Of a stretch of DNA of 64,000 nt, positions 53,041-64,000 are shown one piece after another (position 1 is the first letter of the stretch; every line of letters starts with the position of its first letter). Both the position numbers and the translations under genes were made by a program. The notes beneath the pieces are model-generated. The model was given only the letters and a program-made list of their open reading frames with translations. It was not told where the DNA came from and did not search any database. Source of the DNA: Rhizophagus irregularis (lineage: Eukaryota > Glomeromycota > Glomeromycetes > Glomerales > Glomeraceae); NCBI RefSeq assembly GCF_026210795.1, contig NC_089445.1, positions 3,348,001-3,412,000 of the forward strand, read 5' to 3'.

Positions 53041-54559
53041 TAGCTTTAAAATATTTTTTTTTTAAAGTTTTGAAACGATTATAATTCTATGAATATATTT
53101 TATTATAGCATCTTCGTCGGCAGGTTCGATGATGTTATTACTATTGCATATAAACAACAAAATGGATACATATAACACATATACATACGTATATACTATT
53201 TGGTTAATTGGCGTCATTAAAAAACCTTTTTTTTTTAGCGTCCTTGCTTCTTTATTTATCATTACCTAGCACGCAAATATCAACAAAAAGTACAGTAAAG
53301 AAAAATATTATTTCACCTGCCAGCTAAGCAAATTTTTTTTTTATTTCTTTTTGACAAAGAAAAAATTTAGTGATATTGTACATTCAATAAACCGGAAAAA
53401 TATATATATATTTTTTTTAAGTGCATCAAAAAAAAATTAATTCTACGACTCGCACATTATCTTAATTTATTAGATCTAGATTTCGATGAACTCGTGGTAA
53501 GTGGTAATCCGAAACAAATAATTTTTTTTAATATACGCGAAACAACAACAATCAAACCTTTTTTTTTCGTTTTTTATAATGGAAACAAGGAACAAGGAAA
53601 AGCGAGAATTCTGCGTGTACATTAAAGTCTGCAGTTATAGTTATCAGTTATAGTGATTCATACAAACGAAAACAGGTTTTAAAACAGGTTAACATAACGC
53701 TATCTTATCAGTTATTAAGGTTTGAAGTTAGATCCCAAAAAGTAAATTGGCGCATTAATTCGTCATCATATCAATTTGACTGAATTATAATCCCATGTTT
53801 TAACAAAAAAAAAAAAAAATTTTTTTACCAAATTTTTTTTTTTCTGTCTTGACAAATTTTTTATTATAATTTTTTTTTGAAAGTTTTAAAGTTTTTTAAC
53901 TTCTTCTTTCAAATTTTTTTTTAAAAACTCCTTTAACAAAAATTCCCATTAAGTTCCTTTTATGTGATATATATTTTTATATATATCAAAAAAAAAAGGA
54001 AGAAACCGCTAGATTTTTGTTCTCACTTTGAAGAAAGAAACAATATTCGAAAACTTCTTTTTTAATGAAGTTTATAATTTAATAATGATGTTTTTTGAGA
54101 TTTGATTCGACAATTACGTTAATATTGTATTTTAATTATTCTGAACTTCAAAATTATGAAACATTTCCTTTTATTTTACGCCCAATGTGATTGTCAAATT
54201 TTTTTCTTATAATGAGGGTCAGAAAATTCCTAGGAAATGTCACTTTTTTCTTTACAAAAAAAAAAATTAAAAAATTAAATATGCGCATTTATACAAAAAT
54301 TCATTCTTATAATTCCTCCTTGGTTCATTTCTCAATACTTGCCATTCCTCATTTTAATCTTAACAAATTCTCTCGCAAATAACAAACAACAAAAACAAGA
54401 TACACTTTTGGTTTAAAAAAACAACAATTTGATTCGCGAAAAAAAAAAATTTCTAATTTTGTAAAGTTTTTTTTTTATAATAAAAAAAAAATTTTTTTAT
54501 TTACGAACACTTAAAAGAACTTCTTGTACAAAAATTTTAATTCTTTAGAAAAAAATAAC
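53041..54559. other. Spacer with a further copy of the shared leader block
   Basis: No gene recognised. At 53845-53880 'ctgtcttgacaaattttttattata' resembles the leader before 32099 and 51998. At 53930-53980 'aaattcccattaagttcctt' and 'tatgtgatata' match 21800-21845 and 32730-32760, the 5' regions of the other astacin loci. Confidence 0.5.
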
Positions 54560-55480
54560 AAAAATGGAACTTATCTCTTCTTATAAAGAGATTTATTTGC
54601 AAATAACTATCTCAAAAAGTTGCCCAACAAACACAACAATCTCAACGTGCTCAACGTGGAAGAAATGACGATGTTGCTAATATAGGAAATATTGGAAACA
54701 TTAGTAAACAACTCAAACAACAAAAAAGAAGAATCTACTTTACGCGCAGAAGAGAAGCGTTTAATTCGTATGAAGAACGCTTTATGGGTCAAACTCATGA
54801 TATTGTTCAAGAGAAAAGCTACCCAACAAGCACAACAATCTCAACGTGGAAGAATGGAACGACCATCAGTCGCTTATACTGCCAAATGGACCTATCTTTT
54901 ATTATAAAGAGAATATGCGTAAACCATGTTCTGATGTCTGTATCAAAAAACGAACAAACCTGTGGCCGAACGGAATAGTTCCATATGAATTCGGCAACAA
55001 TGTGTCCTTGGAATTTGAACTCATTGTGTTATACGCAATGAAAACGTCTCAGTAAAATTCGTGATAAAAAACGGATCAGTCAGATTACGTAAATCGTTGA
55101 TAAGGTGTATTGGTAGGCAAGGAAAAGACCAGGTACTTACCATATTCGTTTATAATTCAAACTCGTTATCTCTCTCTCATCCCATTTCACAATTATAAAG
55201 GAATTATGACTTGCAAAATTATCTACATCCCGAGGGTAATATTGTGCACGAAATGATGTACGCGCTCGGGTTCTATCATGAACACTGTCGTCCAGACCGT
55301 GACAATTATTGGACCGTTACTGCTAAAGAAATTTTGGAAAAGTGTGTGAGATGGATGTGGTTTGTTTTGGTCTGTATGACCCAGAATCAATCATGCATTA
55401 TCCCTTGGATGTTATTCCGGAGGACGACGTATACAAGCGAAGCCGGGGACGGAAAGAACAAATGCTATTGGTTTGTATAT
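54560..55480 (+). pseudogene. Astacin-family zinc metalloprotease pseudogene (copy B)
   Basis: A Gln-rich pro-region ('AQQTQQSQRAQRGR'-like, partly duplicated at 54615-54665 and 54817-54855) is followed by 'KPCSDVCIKKRTNLWPNGIV' and 'PYEF', the usual start of an astacin catalytic domain. A shift follows, then 'GRQGKDQ' before a GT...AG intron (about 55131-55199), then 'GNIVHEMMYALGFYHEHCRP' with 'DRDNY', and out of frame 'DVVCFGLYDPESIMHYPLDV' (Met-turn). The zinc motif reads HEMMY where active astacins need HExxH, so a zinc ligand is lost in addition to the frameshifts. The sequence is otherwise close to copy A. Confidence 0.88.
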
Positions 55481-56598
55481 GACTTCTTTCGATTTGTTTC
55501 ATACAGTCAGCTTCGTCTAATAAAAAACATCTTTCCGCAATTCAGGCCAACGTGTAAAGTTAAGTGCCTTATGATATAAATGCACTTAATGCACTTTATC
55601 CTAGCTCGTCATACCTCCCGTTAAGGAGGAGTTTAAAAATGAAAGGTAACCATAATTTATAATTCGAACTTTATATTCTTTGAACTATATCCGACATTTT
55701 ATAATTTGGATTATTATTCTTAATATTTTTCGTATAGCTGAAGGAAGATTTAGAAAAGAAGAAGTGGATGGAGGAATTAGAGAAAGAGAATAGGAAAAAG
55801 AACAGGAGGAAGAAGAAAACAATTATTTACTCATAATAATATTATTTAATATTCACTTGCATTTTTTAAAAATAATAGAGTACCAGTAAAGATTTTTCAT
55901 TTAATTATATGATAATTACTTTTAATGTTACTTCTTTTTGAATTCTTAACTCGTGAAAAAATGATTATAATTTTTAAATTTTGAAAATATTTTAAATAAT
56001 TTGAACTCCTATTATACAGAAAATTAATTATAGTTCTAGCGAATTTTTATAAGTGAATAACTTGTTATAATGAAGAAAAATTCAGGTACAGATTTTCTTT
56101 ATATATAATAAAATGACCCTCAGTATAGTGAATTTATCACTATAACAAATTTTAATCTCCAGCTTATGGGAATCACTAAAGTGAGGGTGAACTGTACTGG
56201 TTGAAATTTTCTTAGCCAATAGAGACGAAATCAGCAAAAGCTCTATAAAAAAAAAGATGAATAAATTTAAGTAATCATAATTTTTTTAATATAACTTTAA
56301 TTATATTAGTTATTATTACCTTAAATTCATTGCTGTTTTCTAAATTGATAATCCCCAATTTATTTCAAAATCATATAAGAATGTTATTAATTTTGTGGCG
56401 CAGTACAATATTTAATTAAAATTACTGCGGTCCACAATAACACAATATATAAATTGAAAGATTTGATTTCCATAATTCTATTGCACTTGAAAACTTTTCT
56501 AAAAATTTTGTTTAACCAGCCTAAGGTAATATGGTCAAGAAAAATGTAAAAAAATATTTTTATATTAGCTTCTAACAAAAAATTCATATATTATATAT
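55481..56598. other. Intergenic; pogo/Tigger-like terminus near 56096-56200
   Basis: No gene. 'ctcagtatagtgaatttatc' at about 56114 and the inverted 'cagttcaccctcactttag' at about 56175-56195 look like ends of a short Tigger-type MITE, though the borders are not clear. A Glu/Lys-rich shred ('EKKKWMEELEKENRKKNRRK'-like, about 55745-55820) may be a coding relic. Confidence 0.35.
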
Positions 56599-57034
56599 AT
56601 GGGCGGACTTATAGCAAAAGGTGGAGCTTGGACAATCACGTGATTTCAAAAAAAATCAAACTTTAATATTACTATATTGGTTAATTTAATAAATTACTCT
56701 TCTAGTAATAAAATAAATAAATAATTTAATAAATTATAATTTATTCCATCATTTTTAAAGATTTTTAAAATCAATTTTTTGCAAACTAGGGTAAAATTTT
56801 GCAAGGAATTCATTAAAAGCATTAGTTTTTTTTCTAAAACATCTATATTATTTATTAAATGCAATAATAGAAAAATACAAAATTTGCAAATTCTTAAATA
56901 AAAAATTTTTTTATTAATATATTATAAACAAAATTTTTTTTTCTGAAAGGTTAAATAAAGTAATATATAATTAAAATAAAATTTCAAAAAAAAATTTTTG
57001 GCCAAGCCCTCCCTTTTGCTACAAGTTTGCCCAT
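56599..57034. mobile_element. MITE with ATGGGC(GG/AA)ACTT termini, about 436 bp
   Basis: The left end 'atgggcggacttatagcaaa' and 'aggtggagcttgg' and the inverted right end 'atgggcaaacttgtagcaaa' and 'agggagggcttgg' make about 35-bp terminal repeats at roughly 85 percent identity by eye. The flanks are TATA-rich, so the target duplication may be a short TA-type sequence. No coding. Confidence 0.88.
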
Positions 57035-57327
57035 ATATTAAAAACTCTTTTAATTTTATTTTTACAAAAATTATAAATTATATCATTGATGTTTAACACC
57101 ACAGTTATATATATTAATTATTTTTTTATTTATTATATAATTTTTTATTCTATATTATTAATAGTCTAATTAAAATGTTTCCATTAATAAAATATTATAA
57201 TTTATATTGCAATATTTAATACTGTAGCAGTGTAACATATACTTCACATATATTTTTATTAGTTTTTCCATTTTCCAAATGGTAAGTTTTGAAGCTTTTG
57301 CTTTAATACTTTTTTTTTGTTAGCATT
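57035..57327. other. AT-rich spacer between two MITEs
   Basis: Nothing recognised. Confidence 0.5.
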
Positions 57328-57570
57328 AAGGTTGCCTACCTAAACCTCTCCAAAATTTTACGATTAGTTTCTCCAAGATTTTACTATAGTTTTATTATAG
57401 TTTTGGCAAGGTTTTGGCAGTTTCAGCATTTATAATAAGTTTTATCAGGTTTCGCTTTTCTTCAGAGTTTCGCCAACTTTTTAATAAGACTTTTATATAG
57501 TTTCGGCAAAGTTTTGCTATTTTGGCATTTCACCAACTTGCCAAAACCCCCTAGTTTCTCCAGCAACCTT
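57328..57570. mobile_element. MITE with AAGGTTGC termini, 243 bp
   Basis: It starts AAGGTTGCCTACC and ends GCAACCTT. The interior alternates 'agttttggcaaggttttggc' and 'ggtttcgc/gtttcgcc' motifs in both orientations. GTTAGCATT occurs immediately before it (57319-57327) and two bases after it (57572-57580), a probable target duplication. Non-coding. Confidence 0.8.
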
Positions 57571-58204
57571 AGTTAGCATTAATATGAAATATATCAAACA
57601 CTTGGTATGTCAAATCATGTGAACTTTCAGAGACACCCTATTCAAGAAATTTATATCGCAGAAACGAAGATTTTATCACAACCTTTATTTCCTATAATAA
57701 ATTTTTTTTAAAAAAAATGTATTATAATATCCTTTAAGAAAATTTTAGATACCTAGTAAACATGTTTTTCCAATGGAATTGGTTTATTTTACTCGCTTTA
57801 AAGTTTCTTTACAAGTTTTCTTTGATATTTTGAGGTATAAAAGTTATCATTAAAAAAAGATGAAAAAATATATAATTCAGAAATCAAACATTACTCTTCA
57901 ATCTTTTACATTATTGTCAATAAATTATGATTTTACATTATGATAATTAAGCAAAATCATATAATATATGTAAAATACCTGCAATAATATTTCTCATCAT
58001 TTATTAGATTCTTTATATTATATAACTATTATTAACCCATTATCAACTATCATCAATTTTTTTAGATTGTAAGAAGAATAAAATATATTTATTTAATAAT
58101 AAAAAAATAAAAATAAAAATAAAAGTAAAATTCTAATTAAGAATAAATCAAACTTATAGGGTTAATTGAGACATTATAATAATAATAATGATAATATAAA
58201 TGAT
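57571..58204. other. Intergenic; downstream region of the SPRY gene
   Basis: No feature recognised. AT-rich 3' flanking sequence of the minus-strand gene ending at 58205. Confidence 0.5.
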
Positions 58205-60364
58205 TTAAGGAATCTCATTCTCATTCAATAACTTTTTAGAAGCATTCAATAACTTTTTAGAAGCAACACTCATAATATTAGCTTCTTTATACTCAAATTC
58301 TGGACCAAAATTAACTTTTAAAATACAATGTCCGTTAGAACCAATTGTAGGATACAATATATTATGAAGCAAACCGGTATAAGCAATACCCAAATTTTCA
58401 CCATTTATTGTGAAGAAAACTTGTCTATTATTTGGATAATAGCCACAACCTATCACATCATTCACTTTTCCCCATTTTTCGGCATATGTTGATCCTGTAT
58501 ACTTTTCATTGCGAAATATTCTACCCTCATCTGAATGAAATCCAATAGAATCTGTATTGCATCCGGGTAATCTTAAATGAAAGAAAATTAATAGTAATCG
58601 CTTAAATAAAACCTTAAATTATTATATAAAAATACGTACCTATTAGTCGGAAAATTTTTTGGTGCAAGACCGATTGCAATTATTGTTTCATCATTATTCG
58701 GGTTTGACAAGATTGTTATTTCATAGTAATGAAACCAGTCTGCTTGTGATATACCAGGTAAAGGACAATTTGTTTGTATCATAATATCTGATTTAGCGTT
58801 AAAAACAACTTTTTCAACGCCTATAACCTCAAAATTTTTATTATTTTCATCGCTTACAATATCTTCATCTTTTTTATCATCATTGTCATCGTAGGGCATA
58901 ATCTGTACAATATTTAATAATAAAATTCTTGATTCAGGTACAAATTTCCATTCATCGGTTTTTAAGGACTCTTTTCCTAAAAATTTTAAAATTTTCTTAT
59001 AAGGTTTCTTCAAGAACTCGAGCTCTCCAATTCTTTGTAGCAGAATCTCTGATCTATATACTAAAATAAATAAATAAGTTAGCGTACATAAATAATAATT
59101 ATTATTATAAAATGTTTTTACTTACTATGTTTAATAAAATTTTTATTAATCCATTTATGACATAAGCATGTGTTAAGAAATAAAATTACTATAAAAATCA
59201 GGGTGGATATACCTAATAAATGTATAATAACAATTTGTTAATATATTAATTTTAATTATTTAATAAGAACAATTTAATAGAATTTATTTACCAATAAAAA
59301 ATCTCTCTCTATATTGAATATCATTTTCAATGATTTCAATGAAAAATTCAATTGAGTGCAGGATATCTTTAATATATTAGTCAGTATAATTTATTTAGTA
59401 TAATTATAATTGAAAAAAAACTGCTTAAAAGTTATAAATTACCATAATCCAGTTGTGGATAATAATAAAAATAATAATTTAGGCGAAAACTCCATACTAG
59501 TCTAAAAAGTATTATTACTATTTCAATTAGACTTGCAATATAAAATAAAATATAAAGACTTTTTGAACGTTTTCGCATCGCTACAAAAACCATTGAAATT
59601 GGAATAATTGTGATGATCCCAAATATATTACAAAATATATCGATAATGTTTTCAGGAAAACCTTTATTATAATAATTTGGTATTTCACGAATTTTAAAAA
59701 TCTCATATATTTCTGAAATCAATATCCAAATTCCAAAAAACGAGGTCGTAATTGGAAGTAAAAACTTTTCAAGTTGATATATAATATAGATGTCTAGTAA
59801 TAGAACTAATTAGTATAACAATAGAATTAAAAAGACTAGTAATTTATAAAAATAAACATACTTTTCTCGTTTTTATACTCCTTAAATAATAAAATACAAA
59901 TTATTATAAAAATAAATTGAAAAATTCCCAAAGTTATCACTACAGGTTTGTATATAGATATATAATAGTTATATGCATTTATATTTGTTCCATTAGTTAA
60001 TTCGTTTAAACCGCTAGAAGTAAGAGCTTATCATGCAAAAAATTATAAATTAATAATACTTTTTTTTTTTAATTAAAACTTGATATTTATGCAGTTATAA
60101 AAAATATTTACCATAATTATAATCAAATATAAAGATATTACAAATCATTAATATAAATGGAGCAAGGTTTATGATTAAAAATGCTATATAATGTATCATA
60201 GTTTTATTATAGATCGCAGTAAATCCACTTAAAAAAACGAATGGAAATGTAAACCATAATGAAAAATTAAAATATAAATGAAAATAAGAATAAATAAGAA
60301 GAAAGAGAATTTCGGAAATCATTATAAAAATAAATAAAAATTCTAAAAATTTTCCAACGTTCAT
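58205..60364 (-). CDS. Polytopic membrane protein with C-terminal SPRY domain (Ssh4/Ear1-like), seven exons
   Basis: The exons are 60364-60112, 60026-59862, 59793-59443, 59366-59292, 59212-59126, 59060-58640 and 58571-58205. All junctions are GT-AG and the frame closes exactly at 572 residues. Residues 1-139 and 140-256 contain about seven hydrophobic helices ('FLFIFIMISEILFLLIYSYF', 'FPFVFLSGFTAIY', 'IGIFQFIFIIICILLF'-like, 'CNIFGIITIIPISMVFVAM', 'LYILFYIASLIEIVIILF'), with another in exon 5 ('STLIFIVILFLNTCLC'). From about residue 395 is the SPRY domain: 'WFHYYEITILSNPN', 'IIAIGLAPKNFPTNRLPGC', 'IGFHSDEGRIF', 'DVIGCGYYPNNRQVFFTING', 'ILYPTIGSNG'. The GF/LA...RLPGxN, GxHSDxG and GxGYxP...FFTxNG signature is that of yeast Ssh4/Ear1, endosomal/vacuolar adaptors that bring cargo to the Rsp5 ubiquitin ligase. 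The many transmembrane helices are unlike yeast Ssh4, so the role is inferred only in part. The last 14 codons contain a duplicated 'KKLLNAS' unit. Confidence 0.88.
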
Positions 60365-60504
60365 GTTTAAAAAATGTGCACCTCAAGAATAAGAATTGTA
60401 TTCTTTATATACTGTAATATAAATAACTCGACGATATCACATATCACATAATCACAATTATTTATATAGCAGCAAGTGTCTTAAGTTTTTTATTTTAGTT
60501 CAAA
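60365..60504. promoter_or_regulatory. Bidirectional promoter region between divergent membrane-protein genes
   Basis: Only 140 bp separate the ATG at 60364 (minus) from the ATG at 60505 (plus). 'gatatcacatatcacataat' (about 60433-60452) and AT-rich TATA-like 'ttatttatatagc' are present. Shared regulation of the two genes is likely from the spacing, but no factor site is identified. Confidence 0.55.
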
Positions 60505-61654
60505 ATGATATTCACAGAAAGTAAACGATCAACTGAACCTTATTCTTTTATTTTCTTAAAGAAATTATGCTCTCTTTCATTTATTCTCATACTTCTTTAC
60601 TATACTTATAATCAATTTTCACAATATTATGTATCGATTTCTAATCCCAATATTAATTTCTATAAACTAAATGTTGATGAATTTATAAATACTAACATTA
60701 GTATTATTATAAGCGTTCGGGGTGAAATTGCAAATTGTAATTACATAAACAATAACAACGATAAAGGTGAATGTAGGAAATATAAAGTTCCTAATGATAA
60801 CAATCTTCACTATTCTTTCAACCATAGTTCTTCAGGAGTGTTAAGTACAACTATAAAAATAACTCCTAAGAATACCATCCCTGAAATTTATTTAGGTGGA
60901 TTTGAATTAGATAAATATTATCCATCAGAGAGTGCTTCTAATTATCCTAATTATCTTATAAATATTATGAAGGAACAAACTATGATCGTATATTATTCAC
61001 CAATTATTAAAACAGACTTTAATAATGATCAATATGTCAACTTTAATGTACGTACTGCTACTAAAACACCTTCGGCAACTACTACAAATACAATAAGTCT
61101 TACATTAATCCAAATGTCAACGGATATTTATTACCAAGAAGAAACTTATAATGATCGTAATTATTAGTTTTTTTTTTTTAAATTCTAGAAAAATGATTCT
61201 AATTTCAAATATTAATAAAATATTTATCATTTTTTTTTAGTTGGTTCAGTTATGTCGGATATTGGTGGTTTCTTCAGTTCTTTATCTGGAATCTTCATAT
61301 TTTTATTTGGAGCATCTAAATTAGCACCATGGTGAGCGAAATAATTACTATATATAATTCGTAAATACATTTATATTCATAATACCTTATTTCTTCTATA
61401 GGGGATTTTTGCAAACGTATGTGTTTAATTGCTTATGTATAAAATATCAAAAAAAACTTGTAAAGAAACTTAAAAGCAAATACAAACCAATTCCATTCGT
61501 TAGTGGAAGAGCTAAAAATGTTACTTTAGAAGAACGTATTCAAAGTATCGAAAATTTGCTTGAGGAATATTATCTTGATACGAAATTTTTAAATATATTA
61601 TTAGAAGAAGATAAAGATAATGATGATAAAGTCCAGATTATTACTGCGGCATAA
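60505..61654 (+). CDS. Hypothetical two-pass membrane protein, three exons (331 aa)
   Basis: The exons are 60505-61156, 61241-61331 and 61402-61654. The first donor is GTAATT inside 'gatc|gtaattatta'. Splicing there continues 'NDLGSVMSDIGGFFSSL' and 'GIFIFLFGASKLAPW', whereas unspliced reading would stop at 61165. The acceptors are TTAG and ATAG. Features are an N-terminal hydrophobic helix ('LCSLSFILILLYYTYNQF', about residues 20-38), an Asn/Tyr/Thr-rich region of about 180 residues with several N-x-S/T sites, a second helix at about 220-246, and a basic then acidic cytosolic tail with a likely coiled coil ('LEERIQSIENLLEEYYLD'). The layout suggests a lumenal or extracellular domain between two membrane passes. 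The family is not recognised. Divergently paired with the SPRY gene. Confidence 0.85.
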
Positions 61655-62801
61655 ATTTCTTGAATATCACCTAAACACCATTATTTAAATTGCTCAAATA
61701 GTTCTGTACATTCATTAGTTACTTAAATAGTGTTTCATTGAATTCATTTATATTCCGTTTTTATACTATTGAACGAGACTAAAATATTAAAGTTAACATC
61801 TTTTTTTTACATTATGTAATATAAGTTGGACACATTGTTTGTGGATGGAATGATTTACATTCATAATATGACCATAAATTTCACACCATTTATGTTTACA
61901 CGTAGTTAATCGCTGTAACAGAAGTACAACTAATGAGACTGATTTGATTGTAAAAACTTTAATTAGTATATTTAAAGATTAGTTCGAACTGTGGATCAAC
62001 CGTTTATGTTACACGTGGTTATACAATCATTACACAATGCATACCTCAAATGAGAGTGATTTGATTGTTAAAAGCCTATATTTAGTCCTATTTAAAATTT
62101 TCAATAGAACTCAATATTATTAATTTGCGCTATTGGTTTTTTTCCTGAATATAATTACAAATTATTTACTTCTGTGCTAATGTTTCGGCGAAACTGTTTT
62201 GCGGTTGGTCCATTTTTGAGCTATTCTGACGAAACTAGAAATTTCACGTAGCTAAATTTGCTAAATTTAGAATTTTCTCATTTAACCATCTCGCAAGATG
62301 TAGATTTGAGATATACAGATATACTCCTTGATTAGACAAACCTAAATATGTATTTTCCTCGATGGGCTGATGGACTAAAGCGTAACACAAAATTATGTAT
62401 ACAGTATTTCTTGATACCGTGATGAAAATAGTTTATTATTTTTATCACATCATTATTACCTTAGAAAATTCTCGCACTTTTTTTTCCTTGTATACAGCTG
62501 TTAAAATGTTTTATATCAGATAATAAAAATTTTGTAAAAAATATATAATTTAATACTGTATTTAATATTTAAAAATAGTGAAATAAAATTTTATTTTATT
62601 GGCAACGTGCATTTCTTTATTGGTAAATATATACTTGTGAATCAAATTGCATAAAAAAAAATACATCATAATTTCAGTTTTCTGGGCACAGTTTTATATG
62701 TTATTTCTTGTATCATCTCACTAGCAATGAAAAAGTTAGTTGTATTTCTGCGCCTTTTTTGTTTAGTATTTTATCTTATTAGTTACAATTCTCGTTGAAA
62801 A
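61655..62801. other. Intergenic
   Basis: No gene. Two related 50-bp stretches ('gagactgatttgattgtaaa' at about 61936 and 'gagagtgatttgattgttaa' at about 62051, each preceded by 'tttatgtttacacg/tttatgttacacg') form an imperfect direct repeat of about 115 bp period. Confidence 0.5.
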
Positions 62802-63192
62802 ATGGGATATCCAATGATAACAGAAGAACGACCAAATGATCTTAAGAAATGGTTTACGGGACACGTTAAACCATTTCTCGAAGAAAATATGAATGATTCA
62901 GGATATGATGAATATGACACCAAAAAAAATCCAAGAACAAATTGTCAATGGTTACTTACACTTTCTTTACAGCCATATCTGATATAAAGTAAGAGTAACA
63001 TGGTCATGTGTTGGTATATTTTTTGGAACATTCTCGTTACCGACAGTAATTTTCATGATGCATTTGGTAACTCTTCGTGTTTGAGTAATCCAAACTACAT
63101 ACCTGAAGGGCATCCCATGTGTATGTTGATTTTGATGAAGTAACTCGAATTAATGAACGTGTAGAAAAAAAGGAAGGACGATAATTTGTTAA
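62802..63192 (+). CDS. Possible small membrane-protein gene, model incomplete
   Basis: ATG 62802 opens 'MGYPMITEERPNDLKKWFTG' and 'HVKPFLEENMNDSGYDEYD', a protein-like start of about 46 residues. About 50 bp further in another frame is a hydrophobic stretch, 'VTWSCVGIFFGTFSLPTVIF' and 'MMHLVTLR', typical of one membrane helix. A third piece, 'VYVDFDEVTRINERVEKKEG' with a stop, is at about 63118-63192. GT and AG dinucleotides are available between them, but I could not join all three in frame. It may be a three-exon small protein with a single membrane helix, or a recently broken gene. Confidence 0.4.
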
Positions 63193-64000
63193 TTTTACGA
63201 AATCAATACAAAAAAAAAATAAGGATAGCAGATATATAGGTTCCAAGGATTATATAGTTAGTTGTTACAACTACAACGCAGCTGTGATTACGAGTACGTG
63301 ATACATAAGATCATGTACTCATGTACTCACGTGTACTACTCTCTTCATTATTTCAAAAATAAAAAAATTTTACACATTACAATATAATGTATACGACGCG
63401 AAATTTATAAAAATAAACAACTGTTATATATAAAAGAAAAAATTGCAAATTTTCTTTTTATCGAAGAATTAAGTAATCAACAAAAATATAAAGAAAAAAA
63501 GAAAGAATAACAACGCGATTTATTGGATTATTCTTCTAGATTCATGTATACGCATTACAAAAAAAAAAAAGAATATGGATTGGAAAAAAGTAAAAGTGTG
63601 AATTAAATATACTTTTTTTTCTAGTTTTTAGTGGTTGGTAGAAGAAGAAATAAATTGCAGCTTGAGTGTGTAAAATAGTAAGGAAGCGATGTTGTATGAA
63701 TTATAATAAATGTTGTTTACTTAATAAACTAACAAAAACAAATTTTTTTTCTTAATAATTAACGCCACGACTTAGACTTTATTTAGATTTATAAACATTT
63801 GAATTTAGATTTATTCGCCCATAATCACGAAATTTATTAAGACAGGTTAATCTTTCATAAATCTTACAATAATTATACGTTTAATTTTTACAAAAAAATA
63901 AAAGTTATCTAAATTTAACAACTATATAAATTTTATACAATGACTTTTTACTGGGCGTCATTATGCGTGTAAACACTGTGTAAACTGAATTGCGGTCAGT
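63193..64000. other. Intergenic, AT-rich
   Basis: No gene recognised. A short palindromic patch 'gtacgtgatacataagatca', 'tgtactcatgtactcacgtg' occurs at about 63293-63335. Confidence 0.5.

Overview
The window looks like a piece of an AT-rich, transposon-laden fungal nuclear genome. The best fit is an arbuscular mycorrhizal glomeromycete of the Rhizophagus type. The evidence is short GT-AG introns (about 50-130 nt), microsomal P450s of fungal layout, two fragments of fungal-type large-subunit rRNA, an Ssh4/Ear1-like SPRY membrane protein, and very large amounts of decayed duplicate genes and small inverted-repeat elements. No CRISPR array and no convincing tRNA were seen, and nothing has bacterial operon form.

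Region by region. 1-11 kb: a P450 birth-and-death cluster with two apparently intact two-exon genes (2926-4711 and 9250-10974) and two decayed pieces. Between them a TAGAG-ended hAT-type MITE with an exact 8-bp target duplication sits inside an older MITE. 14.6-27 kb: a duplicated chimeric block containing an unidentified gene remnant, a partial LSU rRNA, a small ORF and a single-exon class I aminoacyl-tRNA-synthetase-like gene. The synthetase-like gene is intact at 17786-19102, decayed at 20.3-21.5 kb and truncated at 26.5-26.9 kb by a fold-back element. 31.9-37.5 kb: a short Arg-rich ORF, an astacin metalloprotease pseudogene, and a decayed gene for the signal recognition particle receptor alpha subunit. 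Parts of this module recur at 22-24 kb and 51.8-55.6 kb. 38-42 kb: remnants with a viral/Polinton flavour (zinc-ribbon protein, A32/FtsK-type packaging ATPase, nuclease-like C-terminus) around a 1-kb TIR element that carries telomere-like CCCTAACCCTAA in 74-bp tandem repeats. It ends in a pogo-type transposon fragment.

42.8-46.1 kb is the most interesting locus. A multi-exon gene encodes a protein whose catalytic core matches RAG1/Transib: the D-to-CxxC spacing equals that of RAG1 D708-C727-C730, an HxxxxHxPE motif is present, and it ends with a Glu-x2-Asn motif like that around E962. A second gene is convergent with it, about 10 bp away, and has one in-frame TAG. 46.3-57.6 kb holds at least six further inverted-repeat elements, a LINE 3' end and the second astacin module. 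58.2-61.7 kb has a well-preserved divergent pair: a seven-exon gene with about eight transmembrane helices plus a SPRY domain, and a three-exon membrane protein. The remainder is AT-rich intergenic DNA.

Most functions are inferred from motifs read by eye. No database search or alignment program was used.
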